Assembly: GCA_021107375.1 (NCBI GenBank)
Contig: JAIOSY010000032.1
Span: forward strand, 1-13,622
DNA: 13,622 nucleotides
Reading direction: 5' to 3'
From: Sulfurimonas sp.
Lineage (GTDB): Bacteria; Campylobacterota; Campylobacteria; Campylobacterales; Sulfurimonadaceae
The notes under the pieces are model-generated. The model saw nothing but the letters and a program-made list of their open reading frames with translations. It was not told the origin of the DNA and made no database searches. Of the stretch, positions 7,452 through 13,622 are shown in pieces. The number at the start of each line of letters is the position of its first letter. Within the stretch, counting starts at the first letter, position 1. The position numbers and the translations under genes are program-made.

Positions 7452-9923
7452 TTCTAATGTTGTTTGAGTATTTTCATCTTCTTCATCAGGTTTTTCCTCT
7501 TTAGGACATCTTGAAATACTAGCTACCTCATCGCCTTTTACAATATAAACACCAGAAGTATTTCTGCTTGATTTTGAGATCGTATGCATATCTACTCTAA
7601 TCATTTTTCCAGCTTTTGTAAGTGCCATCATATCCATAGACTCATCTACCATTAGACAACCAACAATATTTTTACCAGTTTTAGCTGTCATTTTCATAGC
7701 AATTACACCAGAACCACCACGGTTTGTAAGTCTATACTCACCTGCATCAGTTCTCTTACCAATACCTTTTTCAGCTACCACTAAAATCTCTTGTTCATCA
7801 TTTGCAATGATATTTGCATCAACAACTTCATCACCCTCATGTTTAAACTTAATACCTCTAACACCACGAGTGCTACGACCTTGTTCTCTAGTTTTTTCTA
7901 TTTCAAATTTAATACATTGAGCAAATTTTGTAACTATAAATAGGTATCTAATATCTTGGTCTGCAATTTTTGCTGTGATTAAAGTATCATCTTCATCAAG
8001 AACAATAGCTCTTACACCATTACTTCTAATGTTTGAAAATTCACTTAGATTTGTTCTTTTTACAACACCATTTTTAGTAAAGAAAACAAGACCTTTATCT
8101 TCACTAAAATCTGTTGTTGGGATAACTGAACAAATTTTCTCGTCTGCTACAAGATTAACAAGGTTTACAACTGCCTTACCTTTAGCTATACGACTACCCT
8201 CTGGAATACGATAAACTTTTAGCCAGTGAAGCTGTCCTCTATCTGTAACAAAAAGAAGTGTATCGTGAGTATTACATGTAAAAAAGTTTTCTATAAAATC
8301 ATCTTCGTAAGTAGTAACAGCAGTTTTACCCTTGCCACCTCTTTTTTGTTTTTCATAGTTAGCTAGAGGAACACGCTTGATATAACCTCTATGAGTTATA
8401 GTAACTACCATAGGCTCATTAGGAATTAAATCTTCAATATCAATGTCATCATAGTCATCTTCTATCTCTGTTCTTCTTGCATCTGTATATATAGCTGAAA
8501 CTTCATCAAATTCCTCAGAGATGATACCATGTAATACATCCTCACTTTTAAGGATTGACTCTAAATATTCAATAAGTTTTAACAACTCATTTAATTCATT
8601 CTCAATTTTCTCAATCTCAAGACCAGTTAAACGACCAAGTCTCATAGCAACGATACTAGCAGCCTGAATCTCACTAAAGTCAAATTCGCTCACAAGATTT
8701 TCTTTAGCTTCTTCTTCACTATTTGAAGCTCTAATAACTCTAATTACCTCATCGATAATATCGATAGCTTTTTTCAGACCTTCTAAGATATGAGCTCTAG
8801 CTTTTGCTTTTTCTAAATCAAAAATAGTACGACGAATAATTACAGTTTTACGGTGATTTATAAAATGTTTTAAAATATCTATAATTCCAAAAATTCTAGG
8901 TTCTTGATTTAATATAGATAACATGATAATACCAAATGTATTTTGCATACTTGTTTGCTTGAAAAGGTTATTTAAAACTATTTCACTCATTGCATCTCTT
9001 TTTAATTCAATAACAACTCTCATCCCATCACGGTCAGATTCATCACGAATTAAAGAAACACCATCTATCATTTTATCTTTAACAAGGTTTGCAATATTTT
9101 CTATTAATCTTGCTTTATTTACTTGATAAGGAAGTTCATCTATTACAATAATCTCTTTTTTAGCTGTTTGCTCAATATGTGTCTTAGCACGAACTTTTAT
9201 ACGACCACGACCAGTCTCATAAGCATCCATAATACCTTTTTTACCAAAGATAATACCACCAGTTGGAAAATCTGGTGCTTTAATATGCTCCATAATATCT
9301 ACTAAAGAGATATTTGGGTCTTTTAAAAGAGCTTTTAATCCATTCATAATCTCAGTAGGGTTATGTGGAGGAATATTTGTAGCCATACCAACAGCGATAC
9401 CAGATGAACCATTTATAAGTAAGTTTGGAACACGAGTAGGCATTACATCCGGCTCTTTAGTTGTACCATCATAGTTTTCTATCATGTTTACAGTATTTTT
9501 ATCTAAATCTTTTAGAAGTTCACCCGCATACTTAGTCATACGAGCTTCAGTATATCTCATCGCGGCTGCAGAGTCACCATCAACAGAACCAAAGTTTCCT
9601 TGACCATCAACAAGTTCCATTCTCATTGAAAAGTCTTGAGCCATACGAACAAGAGCATCATAAACTGCCGTGTCACCATGTGGGTGGTACTGCCCAATCA
9701 CATCACCAACTATACGAGCTGATTTTTTAAACTTTGCACCATGTGAAAGGCTTAGTTTATCCATCGCATAAAGAATTCTTCTGTGAACCGGCTTAAGTCC
9801 ATCACGAACATCTGGCAAGGCACGACCTACAATTACACTCATAGAGTAATCAAGATAGCTATTTTGAAGAGTTTCTTCAATATTTATAGTCTGGATATCG
9901 TCGTTATTTAGCAAATCGCTCAT
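7443..9923 (-). CDS. gyrA: DNA gyrase subunit A
   Basis: The 826-residue product is the cleavage-reunion subunit of the A2B2 gyrase that introduces negative supercoils. The catalytic tyrosine is Tyr124 ([11 protein letters not shown]). The quinolone-determining segment reads [16 protein letters not shown] with Thr85 and Asp89 at the positions of E. coli Ser83 and Asp87, so both usual resistance positions carry wild-type-like residues (C. jejuni also has Thr). The GyrA box is QKRGGKG at 526-532 (classical QRRGGKG), confirming gyrase rather than topoisomerase IV. A C-terminal beta-pinwheel with repeated acidic blades follows, then an acidic tail ([12 protein letters not shown]). ATG with AGGTG 5 nt upstream. 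gyrB is not in the window. Placement before flgP is as in C. jejuni. Confidence 0.98.
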   Translation of the reverse strand: MSDLLNNDDIQTINIEETLQNSYLDYSMSVIVGRALPDVRDGLKPVHRRILYAMDKLSLSHGAKFKKSARIVGDVIGQYHPHGDTAVYDALVRMAQDFSMRMELVDGQGNFGSVDGDSAAAMRYTEARMTKYAGELLKDLDKNTVNMIENYDGTTKEPDVMPTRVPNLLINGSSGIAVGMATNIPPHNPTEIMNGLKALLKDPNISLVDIMEHIKAPDFPTGGIIFGKKGIMDAYETGRGRIKVRAKTHIEQTAKKEIIVIDELPYQVNKARLIENIANLVKDKMIDGVSLIRDESDRDGMRVVIELKRDAMSEIVLNNLFKQTSMQNTFGIIMLSILNQEPRIFGIIDILKHFINHRKTVIIRRTIFDLEKAKARAHILEGLKKAIDIIDEVIRVIRASNSEEEAKENLVSEFDFSEIQAASIVAMRLGRLTGLEIEKIENELNELLKLIEYLESILKSEDVLHGIISEEFDEVSAIYTDARRTEIEDDYDDIDIEDLIPNEPMVVTITHRGYIKRVPLANYEKQKRGGKGKTAVTTYEDDFIENFFTCNTHDTLLFVTDRGQLHWLKVYRIPEGSRIAKGKAVVNLVNLVADEKICSVIPTTDFSEDKGLVFFTKNGVVKRTNLSEFSNIRSNGVRAIVLDEDDTLITAKIADQDIRYLFIVTKFAQCIKFEIEKTREQGRSTRGVRGIKFKHEGDEVVDANIIANDEQEILVVAEKGIGKRTDAGEYRLTNRGGSGVIAMKMTAKTGKNIVGCLMVDESMDMMALTKAGKMIRVDMHTISKSSRNTSGVYIVKGDEVASISRCPKEEKPDEEDENTQTTLELE

Positions 9924-9950
9924 TTAAACACCTAAAAATAAAATTGATTT

Positions 9951-9956
9951 ATAATA
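9951..9956 (-). promoter_or_regulatory. Candidate gyrA -10 box
   Basis: Minus-strand TATTAT (in GATATTATAAATC) lies 27 bp upstream of the gyrA ATG. The 182-bp gap 9924-10105 separates divergent gyrA and amt, so a gyrA promoter must lie here if gyrA is first in its transcript. No -35 stands out. Confidence 0.4.
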
Positions 9957-10023
9957 TCTTAAAATCCCTTGAGTTTATATTAATGAGATACTTTTAATCC
10001 CAAATATTATTTATTTTTCTTAG

Positions 10024-10040
10024 TGATTAAAAATTAATCA
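10024..10040. promoter_or_regulatory. 17-bp palindrome upstream of first amt
   Basis: TGATTAAAAATTAATCA has perfect 7-bp arms (TGATTAA/TTAATCA) around three A's. It ends 65 bp before the amt ATG and 31 bp before the candidate -10, near -50, a position that suits an activator. The same arms recur before the second amt at 11866-11882 with nearly the same distance to the start, so a common dimeric regulator is likely. The regulator is not identified. Confidence 0.6.
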
Positions 10041-10071
10041 GTATTTTGACTAATTACTATTTAGATATTTG

Positions 10072-10077
10072 TATAAT
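10072..10077 (+). promoter_or_regulatory. -10 box of first amt
   Basis: TATAAT in the context TTTAGATATTTGTATAATTTTGG, 28 bp before the ATG. TTGACT at 10046-10051 is 20 bp away, too far for a normal -35, so activation from the upstream palindrome is plausible. Confidence 0.6.
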
Positions 10078-10105
10078 TTTGGTAGATAAATTATAAGGAT
10101 AAATA

Positions 10106-11359
10106 ATGAAGAGATTATTTCTTGCTCTATTAGCATTGCCAACATTTGCATTTGCTGAAGATTCACTAAACAGTGGTGATACTGCTTGGATGTTAGTTGC
10201 TACTGCATTTGTTATGTTAATGACACCTGCTGGACTTGCACTATTTTATGGTGGGCTTACTCGCTCTAAAAATGTTTTAAATACAATCGGTATGAGTTTA
10301 GGTGCTTATGCTATTGGTACTTTAGTATGGGTTTTAGTTGGTTACTCTGTTGCCTTTGGTGATGGTGACTTTATAGGTACTGGTAAGGTTTTACTTTCAG
10401 GAATTACTAATGAAAGTTTAAGTGGTACTATCCCTGAGCTTCTTTTTGTGGCATTTCAAGGAACTTTTGCAGCTATTGCTGTTGCAATTGCATCTGGGTC
10501 TATGATTGAGAGAGTTAAGTTCTCTACATTTTTAATCTTTGCTGCTCTATGGGTAGCTATTGTTTATGCACCTGTAACACATTGGGCATGGGGTGGTGGT
10601 GAGACACTTAACTTTGGTGAAATGGATTTTGCTGGTGGTACTGTTGTTCACCTAAATGCTGGTATTGCTGGTTTTGTTGTAGCAATGATTCTTGGTCGTA
10701 GAAAAGATTATGGAAAAGCTGCTATCAAGCCTTTTTCTCCAATTCTTGTAACACTTGGTGCTGCCCTGCTATGGTTTGGTTGGTTCGGTTTCAATGCCGG
10801 TTCTCAAGTTGGGGCTGATGGTACTGCTGCTTCTGCATTTCTTGTAACTAATGTAGCTGCTTCACTTGGTGTTATCGGTTGGGTATTAGTTGAGTGGATT
10901 GTTTACAAAAAAGCTACTCTAGTTGGTGGTGCTTCCGGTGGGGTTGCTGGTCTTGTTGCTATTACTCCAGCTTCAGGTTCTGCTGGTGTTGAGGGTGCGA
11001 TTATTATCGGTCTTGTTGGTGGTGCTTTAGGTTTTTATGGTGTTGCTAAACTAAAAGGTATGTTTAAAGTTGATGATTCTTTAGATGCATTTTGGATTCA
11101 CGGTCTTGTTGGTATCTGGGGTTCAATTGCAACTGCTATCTTCATAGCTGATTATGCAATGGCTGAAGATTATAATATGATGAGTCAATTAGTAAATCAG
11201 CTTTCAGCAATCGGTTTAACTATTGTTTATTCAGGAATTGCGACTGCTGTAGTATTTTTCATAGCATCTGCACTAACTGGTGGTGGTAGAGTTGATGAAG
11301 AGACTGAGGCAAGAGGTCTTGATGAAACAACTCATGGTGAAAAAGCATTAAATTTATAA
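10106..11359 (+). CDS. amt: Ammonium channel/transporter Amt
   Basis: This 417-residue inner-membrane protein conducts ammonium/ammonia and acts as a trimer. It begins with a signal peptide (MKRLFLALLALPTFAFA-ED), as in E. coli AmtB, followed by the hydrophobic pattern of an 11-helix Amt. Conserved elements: the twin pore histidines His182 (GGTVVHLNAG) and His332 (FWIHGLVGIWG), Asp174 (DFAGGTV), the aromatic gate segment FQGTFAAIA (117-125) and LWFGWFGFNAGS (222-233). The cytoplasmic tail (EETEARGLDETTHGEKAL) is the expected docking site for P-II. AAGGA lies 7 nt before the ATG. glnK follows 67 bp downstream, the usual partnership. Expression is probably raised under nitrogen limitation, through the palindrome at 10024-10040 (inference). 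Confidence 0.95.
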   Translation: MKRLFLALLALPTFAFAEDSLNSGDTAWMLVATAFVMLMTPAGLALFYGGLTRSKNVLNTIGMSLGAYAIGTLVWVLVGYSVAFGDGDFIGTGKVLLSGITNESLSGTIPELLFVAFQGTFAAIAVAIASGSMIERVKFSTFLIFAALWVAIVYAPVTHWAWGGGETLNFGEMDFAGGTVVHLNAGIAGFVVAMILGRRKDYGKAAIKPFSPILVTLGAALLWFGWFGFNAGSQVGADGTAASAFLVTNVAASLGVIGWVLVEWIVYKKATLVGGASGGVAGLVAITPASGSAGVEGAIIIGLVGGALGFYGVAKLKGMFKVDDSLDAFWIHGLVGIWGSIATAIFIADYAMAEDYNMMSQLVNQLSAIGLTIVYSGIATAVVFFIASALTGGGRVDEETEARGLDETTHGEKALNL

Positions 11360-11408
11360 CATCATAATTAAAACTGTACATTTTAAATATGATACAATAC
11401 AAAAATAA

Positions 11409-11765
<357 letters not shown>

Positions 11766-11786
11766 ATTTTAAATTTTTCCAGCCAC

Positions 11787-11845
11787 TTCCACATGTGCCG
11801 TGAGTGAAACGAGGAAATACTCTTGGGGTGCCATGGCATGTGGAA
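11787..11845. repeat. G+C-rich imperfect inverted repeat between glnK and second amt
   Basis: TTCCACATGTGCC (11787-11799) pairs with GGCATGTGGAA (11835-11845): nine perfect pairs, a 2-nt bulge, then two more. The 35-nt interior contains GAGT/ACTC complementarity. Bases 11781-11840 are 32/60 G+C, against 10/60 for 11881-11940, so it stands apart from its surroundings. There is no T-run, so it is not a standard terminator. It looks like a REP/MITE-type dispersed element or a small structured RNA. The 184-bp gap 11766-11949 otherwise holds only the second amt promoter region. Confidence 0.6.
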
Positions 11846-11865
11846 ATACCTTCAAAATATACAAA

Positions 11866-11882
11866 TGATTAAATTTTAATCA
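11866..11882. promoter_or_regulatory. 17-bp palindrome upstream of second amt
   Basis: TGATTAAATTTTAATCA has perfect 8-bp arms around one central T. It ends 67 bp before the amt ATG and 30 bp before TAAAAT, closely matching the site and spacing at the first amt. It is the second member of a pair, which is the main evidence for a shared operator. Confidence 0.6.
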
Positions 11883-11912
11883 CTTTAATTCCAAAAAATA
11901 AAAAAATTTAGA

Positions 11913-11927
11913 TAAAATCCCTATAAT
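11913..11927 (+). promoter_or_regulatory. -10 region of second amt
   Basis: Two overlapping choices: TAAAAT (11913-11918, in TTTAGATAAAATCC) and TATAAT (11922-11927). The first keeps the same distance to the upstream palindrome as in the first amt promoter (30 against 31 bp); the second is the better hexamer. Confidence 0.5.
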
Positions 11928-11949
11928 TTAAAACAAAAAGGGTATTTTC

Positions 11950-13125
11950 ATGTTAGAAGCTGATTTTAAATATATCATCGACACTTTTTTCGCACTATTT
12001 TCTATGGTTCTTATTATATTTATGGTACCAGGTTTTGCTATGCTTGAGGCTGGACTTGTTCGTACAAAAAATGTTACCTCTGTTTTAACTATAAATGTAA
12101 TGATTTATGCTGTTGCATCTTTAGCATTTTTACTTATTGGTTATGACCTTGCATTTGGTTCATGGGAAAATGATAGCATGAGTAAATGGGCTGCTTTTAT
12201 GTTTCAAATGGCATTTGTTGGTAAGACTGTAAATATTATGAGTGGTGGTGTTAGTGAAAGAGTTCGTATCATCCCTCTTGCTATTTTTGCTGTTGTTATG
12301 GGTGGATTAATCTATCCTACCGTTGTTAATGTTGGTTGGGGTGCAGATATGATTGCTGGAACATTCCTTGATATCAACATGTACGATTTAGCAGGTTCAA
12401 CTATCATTCACTCAACTGGTGGTTGGGCTTTACTTGCTGCTATCCTTATAATAGGTTCTCGTCGTGGAAGATATAAAAATGGAAAAGTTAGAGTTATCCC
12501 TGCTTCAAATATTCCTCTTGTTGTTCTTGGAGCATTTTTACTATGGATAGGTTGGTTTGGATTTAACGGTGGTTCTGTTGGAAGTATCTCGAGTGTAGAA
12601 AATGCTAATCTTGTAGCAAAAACTATTATGAATACAAACACAGCTGGTTTAGCTGGAGCAATTATTGCAGGTATCATTATGTATGCGAGATACAAACTAT
12701 TTGATATCACTATGATTTTAAATGGTGCTTTAGGTGGGCTTGTGGCTGTTACTGCTGGACCAGATTTATATGATGCTTATACTCCGATTCTTATCGGTGT
12801 TATTGGTGGTGCTTTAGTTGTTTTTGCAGTTCCAATTTTTGATAAACTTCAACTTGATGATCCGGTTGGGGCATTATCTGTTCACCTTGTAAATGGTATC
12901 TGGGGAACTTTAGCTGTTGGTATATTTGTTGATAGTATCTCTTTCTTAGACCAACTAAAAGGTGTTGTAGTTGTTGCCGTATTCGCCTTTAGTGTTTCAT
13001 TTATAGTTTTATTTGTTATCAATAAAATCTCCGTATTTAGAGCTGAGGAAGATGCTCAGCTTGAAGGTATGGATGTTAATGAATGTGGTGTTGAAGCTTA
13101 TCCTGAATTTAAACGCTCTATTTAA
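11950..13125 (+). CDS. amt: Second, divergent ammonium transporter Amt
   Basis: A 391-residue Amt/Rh-family protein with the pore residues kept: His154 (GSTIIHSTGG), His312 (ALSVHLVNGIWG), Asp146 (YDLAGST), FMFQMAF (83-89) and LLWIGWFGFNGGS (197-209). It clearly differs from the first amt product: no signal peptide, the start MLEADFKYIIDTFFALF leading into PGFAMLEAGLVRTKNV, and a different C-terminal tail (FRAEEDAQLEGMDVNECGVEAYPEF) that still has the acidic P-II docking pattern. It belongs to another Amt subfamily rather than being a recent duplicate. A weak AAGGG lies 9 nt before the ATG. It has its own promoter and palindrome, so it is probably transcribed separately from amt-glnK under the same control. 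Substrate affinity or a sensing role cannot be told from sequence. Confidence 0.93.
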   Translation: MLEADFKYIIDTFFALFSMVLIIFMVPGFAMLEAGLVRTKNVTSVLTINVMIYAVASLAFLLIGYDLAFGSWENDSMSKWAAFMFQMAFVGKTVNIMSGGVSERVRIIPLAIFAVVMGGLIYPTVVNVGWGADMIAGTFLDINMYDLAGSTIIHSTGGWALLAAILIIGSRRGRYKNGKVRVIPASNIPLVVLGAFLLWIGWFGFNGGSVGSISSVENANLVAKTIMNTNTAGLAGAIIAGIIMYARYKLFDITMILNGALGGLVAVTAGPDLYDAYTPILIGVIGGALVVFAVPIFDKLQLDDPVGALSVHLVNGIWGTLAVGIFVDSISFLDQLKGVVVVAVFAFSVSFIVLFVINKISVFRAEEDAQLEGMDVNECGVEAYPEFKRSI

Positions 13126-13129
13126 GCTA

Positions 13130-13166
13130 TTAGATATGGAATTTTTATTCCACATCTAATTTAACA
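13130..13166 (+). terminator. Hairpin terminator after second amt
   Basis: TTAGATATGGAAT (13130-13142) pairs with ATTCCACATCTAA (13147-13159) across a TTTT loop, with one A/C mismatch, starting 5 nt after the amt stop. Only TTT and AACA follow, so the U-tail is poor, but the long stem directly after the gene suits transcription termination. Confidence 0.65.
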
Positions 13167-13170
13167 TTTA

Positions 13171-13176
13171 TATAAT
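13171..13176 (+). promoter_or_regulatory. Candidate -10 box of tonB-like gene
   Basis: TATAAT ends 24 bp before the ATG at 13201, giving a leader of about 18 nt. A second possibility is GATAATATCC at 13186-13195, nearly identical to the second amt -10 region, which would give an almost leaderless mRNA. Confidence 0.45.
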
Positions 13177-13200
13177 ACTCTTTTAGATAATATCCTTTTT

Positions 13201-13622
13201 ATGATTAGACATAGCAGTTCCTTTTTTCTCTCTCTAATAATTCATACATCAATTGCGTTTGCACTTTTTTTTGTATGGAAAAATATACCACCACTTGAAA
13301 AAGAGATAGAAAAAAAGATTCCACTAAAGCTATCTTGTATAGTTGAGCCTAAACCGAAAGCGAAACCAAAGCCTATTATAAAACCTAAAAAAATAATAAA
13401 ATCTATCCCACCTAAACCTAAACCAATTCCAAAAAAACCTAAGAAAAAACCTAAACCTAAACCAAAAGTAAAAAAGAAGGTTATTCCTAAAAAAACAATA
13501 CCAAAAAAAGTTATTCCTATTGTTAAAGATATAATTAAACCTCAAGAGCCAATTATTGTTGAGAAAAAAACAAAAAAAGTTGAAATAATAGAAGAAAAAA
13601 TAGAAATTACTACTGAGGTGCA
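13201..13622 (+). CDS. tonB: TonB-like energy transducer, 3' end beyond window
   Basis: An open frame of 140 complete codons continues past the edge. It has a short cytoplasmic start (MIRHSS), a single transmembrane anchor (about 7-25, FFLSLIIHTSIAFALFFVW), then a long periplasmic segment dominated by Pro-Lys repeats (EPKPKAKPKP, PPKPKPIPKKPKKK) passing into a Glu/Lys-rich stretch. This architecture is typical of TonB, which carries proton-motive energy from ExbB/ExbD to outer-membrane siderophore and metal receptors. The diagnostic C-terminal domain is outside the window, so the call rests on N-terminal layout. No good ribosome-binding site precedes the ATG (TATCCTTTTT), but an in-frame stop at 13162 and the lack of another upstream ATG leave it as the best start. 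No exbB or exbD is seen upstream. Confidence 0.75.
   Translation, partial: MIRHSSSFFLSLIIHTSIAFALFFVWKNIPPLEKEIEKKIPLKLSCIVEPKPKAKPKPIIKPKKIIKSIPPKPKPIPKKPKKKPKPKPKVKKKVIPKKTIPKKVIPIVKDIIKPQEPIIVEKKTKKVEIIEEKIEITTEV

Noticed and set aside
7975..8214. Plus-strand open frames within gyrA (also near 8923-9305) and near 1816, 2640, 5013 and 6521
   Set aside because: All are antisense to conserved genes, have no recognisable motif or ribosome-binding site, and are expected by chance in this composition.
10024..10040. Fur or PerR box before amt
   Set aside because: The arms read TGATTAA with a 3-bp centre, unlike the TGATAAT-N-ATTATCA type pattern expected for Fur, and ammonium transport is not a usual Fur target.
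11787..11845. Rho-independent terminator for glnK
   Set aside because: The stem is bulged, the loop is about 35 nt and no T-run follows on either strand.
12408..12710. 100-residue minus-strand open frame inside the second amt
   Set aside because: Antisense to conserved amt codons, with no recognisable domain; amt is clearly the real gene.
13330..13545. 71-residue minus-strand open frame rich in Phe, Arg, Trp and Asn
   Set aside because: It is the complement of the Pro/Lys repeats of the tonB-like gene; the low-complexity composition is a by-product of those codons.

Overview
The window looks like a chromosomal segment from a low-GC Campylobacterota bacterium, most likely a free-living relative of Sulfurimonas or Arcobacter. 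The evidence is the A+T-rich sequence and the gene order gyrA-flgP-flgQ-flgR-asd-yqhA, which from memory matches the Campylobacter jejuni gyrA/flgPQR/asd locus. A hemE-radical SAM pair follows, and these two genes are also neighbours in C. jejuni. The genus is an inference from protein character and cannot be fixed from the sequence alone.

Left edge (1-1653): a very A+T-rich, minus-strand gene is open to the window edge (at least 460 codons). It encodes a protein with an N-terminal PD-(D/E)XK nuclease-like fold. After 271 bp of non-coding DNA comes tRNA-Asn(GTT) with a near-consensus promoter. The composition shift next to a tRNA suggests accessory DNA inserted beside the tRNA 3' end, but no integrase or att duplication is visible here.

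Centre (1784-9923, all minus strand): gyrA is followed by a tightly packed seven-gene run: flgP, flgQ, flgR, asd, a YqhA-family membrane protein gene, hemE and a radical SAM gene. Junctions overlap or have gaps of 0-12 nt. A clear -24/-12 (sigma-54) promoter motif sits across the gyrA stop codon, just upstream of flgP. Because the third gene, flgR, encodes the sigma-54 activator, the cluster could activate its own transcription. It would then tie a flagellar basal-disk module (FlgP/FlgQ) to lysine/threonine/methionine and haem biosynthesis genes. FlgR has no C-terminal helix-turn-helix domain.

Right (10106-13125, plus strand): a nitrogen module, amt-glnK-amt. Two divergent ammonium channels flank a single P-II protein. 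Nearly the same 17-bp palindrome (TGATTAA-N3-TTAATCA) lies 65 and 67 bp upstream of the two amt start codons, which points to a shared, unidentified regulator. A G+C-rich inverted repeat (32 of 60 bases G+C in 11781-11840, in otherwise A+T-rich DNA) lies between glnK and the second amt and resembles a dispersed repeat or small structured RNA. A strong hairpin ends the second amt. A tonB-like gene then begins and runs off the right edge.

The best candidates for something undescribed are the paired amt palindromes, the G+C-rich hairpin element, the truncated nuclease gene beside the tRNA, and the sigma-54 circuit driving the flg/biosynthesis operon.
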